A stretch of DNA of 64,000 nt from Tessaracoccus sp. (GCF_016714275.1 NZ_JADJNP010000004.1:682001-746000); one strand, 5' to 3'. Positions 8,217 through 19,700 are shown, counted from the first letter of the stretch. The notes: generated by a model from the letters alone, not told the origin. A program made the numbers and translations.

Positions 8217-9270
8217 AGCTCTCCGCGTCGACGCCGGGGTCGCTGCCCGGGGTGTCCGCGTCGCGCTGTCCGTCGCACCGGGCGAGGTTCTTGCGCTGAT
8301 CGGCCCGAACGGGGCAGGCAAGTCGACGTCCATCCAGCTGGTCGCGGGCGCGCTTCGCCCCGACGACGGCGAGGTCGCCATCGGCGCAGCCACGGTCGCC
8401 GATGCCAAGGGTTTCATCCCCGCCAACCGGCGCAGGATCGGCTATCTGGAGCAGCGCCCGCTGCTGTTCCCTCACCTCTCGGTGCTGGACAACGTCGCTT
8501 ACGGCCCGCGGTCCCGAGGGGTCGGCAAGGCCGAGGCGCGGGCGCGCGCGGAGCGGGAGCTCGCCGCCGTCGGGCTGTCCGGGTTCGAGCGGCGACGCCC
8601 GCGCGAGTTGTCCGGCGGCCAGGCGCAGCGTGTGGCACTGGCCCGCGCGCTCGCCGTCGACCCCGATGTCGTGCTGCTCGACGAGCCGTTCGCGGCGCTC
8701 GACGCCAGCGCGACACCGGAGCTGCGCCGCGTCCTTCGCGACCGGCTCCGCGGCATCACCACACTGCTCGTCACGCACGATCCGCTCGACGTCCTCGTCC
8801 TCGCCGACCGCGTGGCCTACCTCGACGCGGGCCGCGTGGCGGAGTCGGGTGCCGTCGAGGATGTCTTCCAGCGCCCGGGGACGCCGTTTCTCGCGGACTT
8901 CGTCGGCCTCAACCTGCTCCACGGCACCGCGGAGGACGACGGAGCTGTCAGGCTCGATGGGGGAGCGGTGATCGCGGGCCTCGCCGAGTCGCAGCTCCCG
9001 GCGGGTCCGGCGCGGGCGGTCTTCCCGCCGGGAGCGGTCAGCATCTTCCCGGCGGCGCCGCACGGGAGTCCGCGCAACGAGCTGCCGGCCGTCGTGGCGG
9101 GTGTGGAGGACCGCGGGCTCGTCCAGCGTGTCAGCCTGCTCGTCGGCGGCCAGCCCATCCACGCCGACGTCACCCCGTCGGCGCTTCGTGAGCTGTCGCT
9201 GGCTGACGGCACCGCCGTCGTCGCGGTGGTCAAGGCGACCCAGGTCGCCCTGCATCCGAGCCGCCAGTAA
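8209..9270 (+). CDS. modC: Molybdate ABC transporter ATP-binding protein ModC
   Basis: ATPase that powers ModAB. 353 residues. Walker A GPNGAGKST (about 34-42), signature LSGGQAQRVALARAL (about 136-150), Walker B VVLLDEPFAALD (about 156-167) and switch His in LLVTHDPLD. After residue 220 comes a linker and a C-terminal TOBE domain (about 285-350, ending VVAVVKATQVALHPS) that senses cytoplasmic molybdate and can inhibit transport in known ModC proteins. Confidence 0.94.
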   Translation: MAEALRVDAGVAARGVRVALSVAPGEVLALIGPNGAGKSTSIQLVAGALRPDDGEVAIGAATVADAKGFIPANRRRIGYLEQRPLLFPHLSVLDNVAYGPRSRGVGKAEARARAERELAAVGLSGFERRRPRELSGGQAQRVALARALAVDPDVVLLDEPFAALDASATPELRRVLRDRLRGITTLLVTHDPLDVLVLADRVAYLDAGRVAESGAVEDVFQRPGTPFLADFVGLNLLHGTAEDDGAVRLDGGAVIAGLAESQLPAGPARAVFPPGAVSIFPAAPHGSPRNELPAVVAGVEDRGLVQRVSLLVGGQPIHADVTPSALRELSLADGTAVVAVVKATQVALHPSRQ

Positions 9271-9299
9271 CCGCGGCTCGGACCCCGAGGCCGGGTTCG

Positions 9300-9521
9300 T
9301 CAGGGGAGCGGGGTGTACTTCGAGCGGCGGCAGCCGGGCCACCACGGGAAGACGTCGCACCAGCCGACAGGGTCGGTGAGGCTGGTGGTCGTGGGGGGCG
9401 TTGAGGAGGGCGTAGCTACTTTAGTTGCGGCGGGCTTCCCAGCCTGCGGCAGCGCAGGCTGGGGAAGGGCCGGAGGGACCACAAGCGCGAAATGGGCGAG
9501 GACTAGGACCAGAATCTTCAC
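9300..9521 (-). CDS. Small secreted Pro-rich peptide, hypothetical
   Basis: 73 residues from GTG 9521. The N-terminus MKILVLVLAHFALVVPPALPQP looks like a short signal peptide. It is followed by a Pro/Ala/Thr linker and a compact C-terminal motif WCDVFPWWPGCRRSKY with two cysteines eight residues apart that could form a disulfide loop. No family recognised. It points against modC and away from the kinase genes. A strong hairpin lies inside its coding sequence, so an alternative is that the region mainly holds a terminator and the frame is fortuitous. Confidence 0.45.
   Translation of the reverse strand: MKILVLVLAHFALVVPPALPQPALPQAGKPAATKVATPSSTPPTTTSLTDPVGWCDVFPWWPGCRRSKYTPLP
9438..9463. terminator. 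Strong GC hairpin downstream of modC
   Basis: Perfect 11-bp stem (CCCAGCCTGCG / CGCAGGCTGGG) with loop GCAG. No T-tract follows on either strand. It lies about 170 bp after modC, so it may terminate the mod operon, or be an RNA element inside the small minus-strand gene at 9300-9521. Confidence 0.4.
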
Positions 9522-9615
9522 GACGTCACCTTATGGGGTGTGGACGCTCAGACCTAGTCGCGCACCCTTCGGGTACGTCTGTGCCCGATCGGAGACACGC
9601 CGGGAAATCGAGCAT

Positions 9616-9628
9616 TACGGTGTACAAC
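9616..9628 (+). promoter_or_regulatory. -10 box for the first histidine kinase gene
   Basis: TACGGT at 9616-9621 matches TANNNT and is 7 nt from the ATG at 9629, fitting a leaderless mRNA. No ribosome-binding site is visible before this ATG. No convincing -35 element is seen. Confidence 0.4.
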
Positions 9629-10735
9629 ATGCGCGTGCGGTCGATTCTGAACTCCGGTGGGGCGGAGTGCATCCTCGGCGCGCTTTTCTTCCTCGTCGCT
9701 TTCCTCGACTATCTCACCGGAGGCACGGCGCTGGGGTGGACGCCCTGGTGGGACGCGTTGGTGCTGGCGCTCCTATGTCTCGGTATGCGATGGCCGCTGG
9801 TCAGCGCGTGGGCGCTCTTCGTCGCCGTCCCTCTCGGCATGCTCGTCGATCCTTTGGGCCAAGGCATGTACGTCCTCATCTCGTCCTGCGCGGTGGTGCT
9901 CATGATTCGGCGAGATCACCTTCGGCTCGCGGTGATAGGGACGGTCGTCTTTGGTGGCGTCAACTACGCGGTTCTCTTCGTCAGAGCCGCCTACTTCGGA
10001 GATCCCCCTGCCCCCTTCTTCATGCTCGCTTCAGTGGGGATCTGGTACGCCGTCGTCTGGGCGATTGGGCTCGGCATCCGCGGGCTTGCGCGGGCCGAAG
10101 CGGCCCGCGTCGCGAGCCAGTACCGGGAGCGCCAGCTCAGTATCGCCGCCGACCTCCACGACTTCGTGGCAAGGAACCTCAGCGCACTGGTCATGGCCGC
10201 GGAGGCGCTGCCGGAAACCGACGATCCGGGCGCCGCTTCCAAGGTCGCCGAGCGGGCGCGCCTGGCCAACGCCACCCTCCGCGACATCACCGAGGTGATG
10301 CGCGGAGGGCCTCGGCGGCTGCGTCCCGCGGTCGGAGCAGAGGAGGCGCTGCGCCAGGCCGAGGAGATGTTCGCCGCCCAGAAGGGGGCGGTGAGCGTCG
10401 AAGGGGAAACGGCCGCCTCGCTGCACGAGCTGCCGGAGGAACTGGACCTCGTGGCCGGCCGCATCATCGCGGAGGCGCTGCACAACGCGCTGGCCCACGG
10501 CGATGTCCGGGAGCCGTGCGTCCTCGTCGCCGAGCGGTCCGAGGAGACGCTCGACATCGTCGTCTCCAACCGCATCGCGCGGCGAACGTCGTCGTCGGCG
10601 CTCCCCACGATGGGCGTCATGGCCATGGTGCAGCACGCGGAGATGCTGGGCGGCAGGGTCGAATCCACGGCGTTGGGAGACATGTGGGTGTGTACGGCCA
10701 CACTGCCTCTCGACGGCATCGGAGACCGGACATGA
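9629..10735 (+). CDS. Membrane sensor histidine kinase (HisKA_3 type), first of a pair
   Basis: 368 residues from ATG 9629, chosen because a -10 box sits 7 nt upstream and the N-terminal hydrophobic block begins right after it. About five membrane helices fill residues 10-150. A short coiled region leads to the phospho-acceptor box DLHDFVARNLSAL (His about 177). The ATP-binding domain is weak: an N-box-like EALHNALAHG and a G-box-like MGVMAMVQHAEMLGG. It is clearly paralogous to the next gene (identical VARNLSALV core). It probably signals to the response regulator at 11909. The stimulus is unknown; there is no periplasmic sensor domain. Confidence 0.82.
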   Translation: MRVRSILNSGGAECILGALFFLVAFLDYLTGGTALGWTPWWDALVLALLCLGMRWPLVSAWALFVAVPLGMLVDPLGQGMYVLISSCAVVLMIRRDHLRLAVIGTVVFGGVNYAVLFVRAAYFGDPPAPFFMLASVGIWYAVVWAIGLGIRGLARAEAARVASQYRERQLSIAADLHDFVARNLSALVMAAEALPETDDPGAASKVAERARLANATLRDITEVMRGGPRRLRPAVGAEEALRQAEEMFAAQKGAVSVEGETAASLHELPEELDLVAGRIIAEALHNALAHGDVREPCVLVAERSEETLDIVVSNRIARRTSSSALPTMGVMAMVQHAEMLGGRVESTALGDMWVCTATLPLDGIGDRT

Positions 10736-10814
10736 GCGGCCCTCGGCGCCGCTGCGACGAACTCACCTAAGTAGTTCTTGGAGTCTCCAATAGGCGACGC
10801 CCGGTCAACTTTAG

Positions 10815-10826
10815 TACTGTCCAGAT
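10815..10826 (+). promoter_or_regulatory. -10 box for the second histidine kinase gene
   Basis: TACTGT at 10815-10820 matches TANNNT and is 6 nt from the GTG at 10827. The kinase pair may thus be transcribed from two leaderless starts rather than one operon promoter. Confidence 0.38.
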
Positions 10827-11912
10827 GTGCGAATCAGAATGGTTCCCGTTTTGGGGTGGGTTGAGTGCACGGTCGGGTTCCTCTTCCTGGCGGTGTCGGT
10901 GCTCGGGTTCACGCAGGCCCGAGAGGAGTTTCACGCGCTCCTCTGGGATGCCTTCACGTTCCTGCTCCTCCTGCTCACCCTGCGCTATCCCAGGATCGGC
11001 ATGGCGGCGCTCATCGTTGCCGGCTTTGCCGGCTTGATGGTCGATCCCGAGGGAATCGGGATGGCGCACTACATCGCGGCCTGTGGTGTGGTGCTCGCGG
11101 TGAGGCTCGGGAGGTTCCCGCTGGCGGTCGTGGGAACAGCGACGCTCGGTATCCCGCTCTTCATCACCATGTATCGCCGATCGGGCGACAGACCGGTCAC
11201 GCTCTTCTTCGCGACGTTGCTCCTCTACCTGATCGTCTGGGTGCTCGGGCTCGGCTCCCGGAGCGTCGGAAAGGCCGAGGCAGCGCGCGTCGAGGCGCGG
11301 CACCGGCAACGCCAGCTCGCCGTGGCTACCGATCTGCATGACTTCGTAGCCCGCAATCTCTCCGCTTTGGTGCTCGCGGCCGAGTCGCTCCCGCAGGACG
11401 ACCCCGTCATCGCCTCGCTGGCGGAGCGGGCGCGGCTCGCGAACTCCTCCCTGCGCTCCATCACCAGCATGCTCAGGGAGGACGGGAACCCCGACGCGCA
11501 GATCACCTCGATCGGCGCCGAGGAGGCGCTCGAAAAGGGGATCGAGGCCATCTCCCTGCAGGGCGGACACGCCCAGGTCGCCAAGGGGACGAAGGCGGCG
11601 CTCACGGGCCTCCCCGGCGTCGTCGACAGGGCGTGCGGACGCATCCTTTCCGAGGCGCTGTGCAACGTCGCCAGGCACGCAGCGCTTGAGGAACCGGTCG
11701 TCATCGTCGCTGAGCGCACAGAGGACCGACTCGATCTGCTGGTAACCAACGGGATTGGCCAGCCGCGCGCGGCGAGCCCGGACTCCATGGGGCTGATGAC
11801 CGTACGGCAGCATGCCGAGGTCCTCGGTGGCCGTGCCGAATCGTCATCACAGGGGAACGTATGGGTGTGTACCGCAAGCCTGCCACTGAGCAACGAAGGG
11901 GTCCTGCGATGA
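10827..11912 (+). CDS. Membrane sensor histidine kinase (HisKA_3 type), second of a pair
   Basis: 361 residues starting at GTG 10827. Same plan as its upstream paralogue: about five N-terminal membrane helices (10-145), the box DLHDFVARNLSALVLAAE (His about 171), then a degenerate HATPase domain with ILSEALCNVARHA and MGLMTVRQHAEVLGGRAES. Its stop overlaps the regulator start (ATGA), so this kinase is the one most tightly coupled to the regulator. The two kinases likely arose by tandem duplication and may form heterodimers or sense different signals (inference). Confidence 0.82.
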   Translation: MRIRMVPVLGWVECTVGFLFLAVSVLGFTQAREEFHALLWDAFTFLLLLLTLRYPRIGMAALIVAGFAGLMVDPEGIGMAHYIAACGVVLAVRLGRFPLAVVGTATLGIPLFITMYRRSGDRPVTLFFATLLLYLIVWVLGLGSRSVGKAEAARVEARHRQRQLAVATDLHDFVARNLSALVLAAESLPQDDPVIASLAERARLANSSLRSITSMLREDGNPDAQITSIGAEEALEKGIEAISLQGGHAQVAKGTKAALTGLPGVVDRACGRILSEALCNVARHAALEEPVVIVAERTEDRLDLLVTNGIGQPRAASPDSMGLMTVRQHAEVLGGRAESSSQGNVWVCTASLPLSNEGVLR

Positions 11913-12556
11913 TCCGCGTCGGCCTCTGCGACGACGACGCCCTCTCGCTGCAGGGCGTCGCCAGCATCCTCAGCCGCGACCCGGACCTCGTCGTGGTCCA
12001 CCTCGCCCAGAATAGGGAATCCGCGCTCTCGTTCCCTCACCCCGTCGACGTGTGGCTGCTCGACGTCGCCATGCCAGGCCTCAGCGCCGCCGAGACGTGC
12101 CGCCGCCTGCGCGCCAACGAGGGCTCGCCGCGGGTGCTGATGCTGACGGCCTTCCCCAGCGGGAACGTGACCGAGTCCCTGAAGGCGGGCGCGAGCGGCT
12201 ACCTCTACAAGGACGTGCGCCCCGCCCACCTGCTCCATGCGGTCAAGACCGCGGCGCAGGGGCTCTCGGTGAGCAGCCCGGAGGCCATCGCCTCGCTGCT
12301 GGACGAGCCGCTGATCGGGCAGCTGGGGCCCGACGTGTACGGGAAGATCGTGCAGGACGAGGACGACGAACGCCTGGTCGGCATCGTCCTTGAGGGGCAC
12401 TCGGTCGACGTCATGGCCGGCCGCCTCGGCCTGTCCGAGTCCGGGCTGAAGAAGCGTCTCGGCCGCCTCATGCAAAGAGCAGAGGTCACCACCCGTCCCT
12501 TGCTGATGGCTCGCCTGTACGCGGCGAAGGCCGCCCGCGCGGAGGAGAGGAAGTAA
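11909..12556 (+). CDS. NarL/FixJ-like response regulator with divergent output domain
   Basis: 215 residues from ATG 11909 (longer upstream reading lies inside the kinase). Receiver domain 1-120: acidic pocket CDDD (8-10), phospho-acceptor Asp about 52 in LLDVAMPGL, Thr about 80 in LMLTAF, Lys about 101 in YLYKDV. The C-terminal part (about 150-210) is LuxR-like in position and contains VLEGHSVDVMAGRLGLSESGLKKRLGRLM, a plausible but divergent helix-turn-helix. Target genes are unknown. The convergent ABC cluster ends one base away (12557), but a regulatory link is only a guess. Confidence 0.83.
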   Translation: MIRVGLCDDDALSLQGVASILSRDPDLVVVHLAQNRESALSFPHPVDVWLLDVAMPGLSAAETCRRLRANEGSPRVLMLTAFPSGNVTESLKAGASGYLYKDVRPAHLLHAVKTAAQGLSVSSPEAIASLLDEPLIGQLGPDVYGKIVQDEDDERLVGIVLEGHSVDVMAGRLGLSESGLKKRLGRLMQRAEVTTRPLLMARLYAAKAARAEERK

Positions 12557-13233
12557 CTAGGGCGTGAGCGCCCCGTCGAGCAGGCTGACGACGCGGTCGG
12601 CGCGCTGGATGAGCACCGGGTCGTGCGTCGAGACGACCGAGGCGAGTCCGCGCTCGTGGGTGAGTTCGACGATGAGATCCATGATCGTGGCGGCGGTCTC
12701 GGAGTCCAGCTGACCTGTGGGCTCATCCGCGATGAGGATGTCAGGCTTTGCGACGAGGGCGCGGGCGACGCCGACACGCTGCTGCTGGCCACCCGAGAGT
12801 TCGTTCGGGCGCTGGCGCGCGTGCCGGGCGAGGCCGACCCGCTCCAAGATCTCTGCGACGCGGGTGGCACGCTCCGCGGGGGCCACGTCGGCCAGTCGCA
12901 GCGGCACCTCGACGTTCTCCGCCGCGGAAAGCACGGGGATCAGCCCGAACGTCTGGAACACGTAGCCGATCCGTTGGCGCCGCGCCGCGAGCACTTCGTC
13001 GTCGGCCAGCGCGCTCAGCACGCGCCCGTCGTCGAGGGTGACCGTTCCGGACGTCGGGCGGTCGAGCCCGCCGAGGAGGTTCAGGAGGGTGGTCTTGCCG
13101 GAGCCCGACGGCCCGGTCACCACGGTCAGCTCGCCCGCGTACACCTCGATGCCGACCCCGGCGAGTGCCGGCGTCGCGGTGTCGCCTCGGCCGAAGACGC
13201 GGCGCAGGTCGCGCCCGGTCAGCGTCGCGCTTC

Positions 13234-13237
<4 letters not shown>
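12557..13237 (-). CDS. ABC transporter ATP-binding protein (LolD/MacB type)
   Basis: 226 residues from ATG 13237, chosen because it overlaps the stop of the upstream ATPase gene (TCATG on the plus strand). Walker A GPSGSGKTTLLNLLGGLD (about 42-59), signature ELSGGQQQRVGVARALV, Walker B ILIADEPTGQLDSET, switch VVSTHDP. The FQTFGLIPVLSAAENVEVPL Q-loop is typical of FtsX-partner ATPases. Last gene of a four-gene minus-strand operon with two large permeases. Substrate unknown; such systems export lipids, peptides or drive cell-wall enzymes. Confidence 0.88.
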
Positions 13238-14147
<910 letters not shown>

Positions 14148-14151
<4 letters not shown>

Positions 14152-16778
14152 CTGTCCTCCCCGATCCGGAGTTGGTGTGCGACGTCTGCCCGCCCCGCGA
14201 GGGCGGCGCTGAGAGCGATGGAGACACCGGCCGCGGCCAGCAACCCGCCGACGACGCCGCCGACGACAAGTGGGTCGACGGCGAGCGTGGGAGCGGTCGC
14301 GCCGCCTGTGAGGGCGACGAAGTGGGAGGCTCGCACCAGCAGCGCGGCGATGCCCACCCCGAGGGCCAGCCCGAAGACCAGGGCAACAGCGACAACTGGC
14401 CCCAGTTCCCAGGCGGCGAGCGCGCGGAACCGACGACGTGGCATGCCAAGAGTGCTGAGCACCGCCGCGAGCGCACGCCGCGACGCCGCGCCCAGGAGCT
14501 GCGCCGCGGAGACGGCCAACACCAGCAGGACGGCTGTGGTCGCGGCGAGCAGGGCGAAGATCCGGGTCAGGCCGGAGACGGTGGGGGAGGCGCGCAGGTC
14601 GCGAAGCTCGTCGGCGGCAGACGTGATCCGCGCCGTCCTCAGCACCTCCCGGATCTGCGCGGTGACGGCCGTGGTATCGGTCTCGGGTGCCAGGGCCACC
14701 AGAGCGAGCGTCGACGGCGCGGCATCGGCCTGAGGCCATCGGGCGGCGTCGACCACCACCCAGCCCAGCCCGGGCAGGACCCCGGGAAGGACGTCGAGGT
14801 GGGCCACGCGGCGCACCTGGCCGAGTGAGGAGAGCGTGCCGGTGGCGGCGTCGGGCACCTCCCCTCCGAACACGGCGGGGACCGGGTCGCCGTCGCCGAA
14901 GAGCGCGGCAGGTACCGGCGGCGTGTCGAACCCGACGGCGTAGGCGTCGAGCAGGTCGCGGTCGGCGAGCCACACGCGCACATGCGCCTCGCCGACGGGG
15001 GTGGTCAACCGGACGGTGGCCCCGCCCACGCGGATGCGCGCGACGGCGGTCACGCCATCGATCTCGCGGATCCGGTCCGCGTCCTCCTTCGTGATTCGGG
15101 GACCGCCCACCTGCAGGCTGGATCCCGTGCGCTCCCACACCGCGCGTTCGGTGGCATGTGAGAGTGTGCCGAGGAGGACGGCACTGGTGAGGGTCAGCGC
15201 GCTGCCCAGCACGATGGCGAGGACGGGGATCGGCCCACTGGCGGGTTCGCGGAGCGCGCGGGCGGAGCCCAGGAAGCCCGTGAGCCCCCGGCGGGGGCGC
15301 AACATCCTGTGGAGCCAGCGCAGGGGGAGGGGATAGGCGCGCAGCACGACCAGGCAGCCGGCGAGGGCGAGGAGGAACGGGGCGGTCGCGCCCAGGATGT
15401 CGAGGCCTTCGCCCGCGGTGGCGCCGCTGAGCAGCCGCCACACGGCGGCGACACCCGCCAGCAACACGAGGGCCTCGCCGACGACACGGGCCTTGCCGCC
15501 GCGGGACGAGAGGTCGCCGCGCCCGGTCGGCGGGGTGACCTGCCAGGCAAGCGCGGCGGCCGGCGCCGTCGCGATGAGGCCGGCGATCAGCCACGCCGTC
15601 GGTCCGGGAGGCCCGCCCGGCGTGAGGGCCGCTGCGATCGCCGTGCCCAGCGCCGCCGCGGGAAGCCCGGCCAGCAGCCCCTCGGCGATGGCGAGACCGC
15701 GCTGCTGGCGGGGTGACATGCCCCGCGCCGAGGTGAGGGCCAGGATGGCGCGGCGGCGGTCGGCCACGAGCCGCGCGGCCAGCACAACGAGAGCGGATGC
15801 CACGCCCAGCGGGCCGGCGGCGCTCACCGCCACCAGGGCGCGCGTCCCACGCTGCTGCGCCGAGACCTCGGCCAACGCTCCGCCGAGCTCCGAGGCGAGT
15901 CGCGCCTCCTCGGTCCACGGGCGCTCATCGGTGGGCTCGTGCATGATCCACGGATTGACCAACATGCCGGTGAGCTGAGCCGCGAGCGTGGCGACGTCGA
16001 CCCCGACGACCTGGGCGGCGTCGAGCCGGAACCAGCCGGTGATCGTGAAGGGGGCGCCCAGCCTCAGCGGGGAGGAACCGACGAGGGCCGGGTCGACGAA
16101 GACGGCGGTCAAGAACTCGATCCCTCGGTCCGGGTCGGTCTTCTCCAGGTAACTCCGCCCGAACTCGATGTGCTCCCACCGCACGTCCGTCGAGTCTTTC
16201 GGGCGGAAGATGCCGACGAGGCGGTAGCCGTCGGAGAGGAGGTCGCCAACCGCCCATCCCATGCGCTCTGCCGCGACCGAAGTGACCGTGACCTCGCTGA
16301 CCTCTTGCGTGCCGGCGGCCTGGGGCCACCTGCCGGTGACGAGTTCCGCGTGGTCGGCGAGATCGGGGTCGGCCACGATGTCGAGCGTGACCTGGTAGTA
16401 CCCGGACTCGGCAGGCGGGACGAAGGAGTCCGTTGCCGGGTAGCGAGCGATGAACTGCGCGGGTTGCAGCAGGGAACGCAACGGCTCGGGCTGTGCCTCC
16501 CGGAGGGCCGCCATGCGCTCCCGGTATTCGGGCCACGGATCGTATGCGGCGTCAGGAGAGGACCCCATCCCCATGGGAGGCCCCCACGTGCCGGTGACGT
16601 CGCCCTGGATCGCGGAGAGCGAGGCGAGTCGTTGGGCAAGCTGTCGATCATCGAGGTCGTCGATCAGGCGGGGCACGGCCGCGGCCAGGGCCGCGGCGAT
16701 GACGAGCGTCACGGCCAGCAGCAGCGTCGGCCACGGCCGCGCGGCGAGCTGCCGGCGCAGGAGGGTCACGAGGGTCAT
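14148..16778 (-). CDS. FtsX-like ABC transporter permease, large
   Basis: 876 residues from ATG 16778 (the frame reads further upstream only inside the neighbouring gene). It begins with a short cytoplasmic stretch and one membrane helix (about 17-37), a large extracytoplasmic domain (about 40-290), a block of membrane helices in the middle, another outer domain with beta-rich sequence (VARIRVGGATVRL), and C-terminal helices with ALAAVLSTLGMPRRRFRALAAWELGP, the FtsX-domain coupling region. Overlapping ATGA junctions link it to both neighbours. Probably pairs with the other permease and the two ATPases. Confidence 0.84.
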
Positions 16779-19700
16779 CGCACCTCCGCCCGGTACTCGG
16801 AGTCCAGCGCCTGCCTGCGGACGGAGGACGCCAGCCCGGCGAGGACGAATCCGACCGCGACCGCTCCCGCGGCCAGGATCCCCGCGAGGGGCAGCAGCTC
16901 CGGACGGAGCGCCGCGTCGAGTTCGACGGAGCCGGCCGACCAGGCGAGCGGCCCGACTACGAGCGCGCTGATCGCCCATCCCGCAAGCATCCCGACGGCG
17001 GCCGCGATGCCGAGCACCCCGCCGGTCTCCCAGGCGCGGCTGCGCGCCTGGGACACCGGTGTCATGCCGAGGGCGCGCAGCACGGCAACCTCGGGGCGTC
17101 GCGTGGTGAGCTGTGCGCTCACCGCGGCGGCGAGGCCGGTGACAGCGAGCGCCAGCGCGCTGCCGGCGACCAGCCACAGCGAGTCCGCCGCAGCCGTCGT
17201 CGGCCCGCCGACCGCAGCAGGCGAGGCGACGGCGACGTCCTCGACTCCCGGGACGGCCCGGACCGCGTCGGCAACCGCGGCCGGGGCGCCGTCCGCGGCG
17301 GCCCACACCTCCGTCGGGCGGGTGAGGATCGGGGAGGGCGACGACAGCGTCTCGGCGAGGGCGCCGGAGTCGAAGAGGAGCGCGCGGTCGCCGGTAACGG
17401 AGGGCACCCAGTCGACGACGGCGCTCACCACGGCGGGGATGCGCCGGCCGAAGGCGTTCACCTCGATTCTGTCGCCCGTGCGCAGGTCGGCCTCGGCCGC
17501 CGCGCGCCGGGTGAGTGCGACGGGTGCAGGGGACGGAGTCGGCGCCTGCGCGGCCTTCATCACCTCAAGAGGGTCGTAGTCCTTCGTCGGGTCGAAGGCG
17601 ACGGTGGGGCCGATTCGGATCTCGTCTTCGGGGGACGTCGTAGTCAGGAGCCACGGCGACGACGTGGTGTCGAGGAAAGCGCTCGGCGTCGGAGGGCGGT
17701 TCGTGTGCCAACTGGTGAACGTCATGTCGTCCGTCTCTTCGACATGGGCACCAGCTTCCGGCACGACATCGGCCAGCTGCGTGCGGTACGGACCCGCCAA
17801 CTCCTCGCTGACGGCCGCGTCGCCGACCCATCCCTTCGTCCCCTCGCCGAGGAGGCTCTCGCCCTGCGCAGCGATGTCGACGGCGACCTCGGTCGTGTAC
17901 TCGACCCAGGTAGAACCCTCGATGCGCACGGTCACGGCATCGATGAAGAGGGCCCGACCTGCGGGTAGCGCGACCTTCGTCGTCTTCTCGCCGTGGGCAC
18001 CCTCGAACCGGGGCCTGGCCCGGCCGACGGCGTTGGGAGGCAGCTCGAGCGTGGGACCCTCCAGCACGGCACCCTGGCCGGTCTCGGCGTCGCGCACGCT
18101 CAGCGTGACGGAGAACCGCAGCGGGAACTCGTACTGCTCCAACTCGAAGCCCGGGTCGTCGCTGGTCTCCACCTTCTTCTCCAGCAACAGCTGCTGCCAG
18201 GGGTCGAGAGATGCCCCGCCGCCCAGCGTGACCTCCAGCTCGGTCGCCTCGGCGGGGATCGGGAGCGAGCGCGGGCCTGCAGCAGGGGCGGGACGGGTGA
18301 GGGCAGGGACGACCTGACCCCCAGGGAGCAGCGCGATCTCGCCCAGCGCGGCCGTGGGAGCGGCGACGGCGGGCAGCAGCAGGTCGCCGATCTTCGCGGC
18401 CTCGGCCCGCCACACCGGGGGCGGTGGCGGTCACGCCGTCGACCTCGCCGACCGGGGGCAAAGAGAGTGGCGACGCGTAATCGGCCTCGACCGAGGAGGC
18501 CGTGACGCGGAGGCGGGCGCCGTCGGAGAGCGTGCGCAGGTCGCGCTGCATCGCGGCGCTCGTGCCGGCGAACAGCGACGCGAACGTGGCGATGGCGGTG
18601 GCGAGAACGGTGAGGACGACAGGCACGGCGTGCAATCGGAGGCCGCGGGCGAGATGGGCGCCGGCGAGCCACAGCGCGGCGGAGCGACCCCGGTCGGTGA
18701 CGAGCTCCAGCAACCGCGTCAGCGGCGCGAGCGCCACGAGAGCTGTCACCGCGAACGCGGCGATCAGCAGCGCGGGCGCGAGGGCCGAGACGACGTCGGT
18801 GGTGACCGCGCCGTCGTCCTCGACGGTGAGGAACCGCCCCGCCCGACGCAGCTGCCAGGTGGCCAGCCCCGCGAGGAGCACCGCCAGGACGAGGCCCGCG
18901 GCTCCGGCGACCGCGCGGACCCGCGAGGAGCCCGTGGACTCGGCGCGCGCGGCCTGGACGGCGGACCTGGTGGAGACGGAGCCCAGACAGAGCGCGGCGA
19001 GGCCCGCCCCGACGGCGCCGCCGGCCAGCACGGGCGCGCCGTTCCCGGTCGTCCCTGAGACAGCCCAGACCACCAGGGCCGCCCCGCCGGTTCCCAGCGC
19101 CGCGCCCACGAGTGCGACGGCGAGCGACTCCGCCAGGCCCGCGGCGGCGACCTGACGCAGGCTCGCGCCGCGCGCGAAAAGGAGATGTACCTCGCGTTCG
19201 CGCGCGGTGGCGAGGAGGCTCGCCACCTGAGCGAGGCCGACGATCGCCACGAGGAGCAGGACCGAGAGCGGCACGAGCCGGAAGGCCTCGCCGACGGCGA
19301 AGTCCTGGCTCGCGCGATGCGCGGTGCCCGCGAGGTCGCCGGCAACCGTGATTCCGCGGCCGGTGACGTCCGCGGGGCCGACCAGCCGTCGAGCACGCTC
19401 GGCAGCGCCGGCAAGTGTGTCGAGGTGCTCGGGCTGGAGGCGGTCGGCATCGGGCCGCACCGTCCAACGGACGAACGACTCGGCCTCGGCTGACGCCTCG
19501 CTCGCAGGGATCGGAACGCCCTTTGTGGAGAGGTAGCTCGTCTCGATGCTGACGGGGGAGGGGGAGAAGCCGTCGGTCAGCAGCTTCCGTGCGAGCGCGT
19601 CCTGTCCGGCCGGGTCCGGGCCTAGCCGCGTCTGGACGTCGATGCCGACGTCGCCGACTGACGTGTCGGCCAGCGCGACGGCGGCTGCTCGCGTCGCGAG

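Noticed and set aside
9425..9628. Upstream extension of the first kinase gene to an earlier start
   Set aside because: The extension is hydrophilic and Arg-rich, crosses the hairpin and the -10 box, and has no kinase-like sequence.
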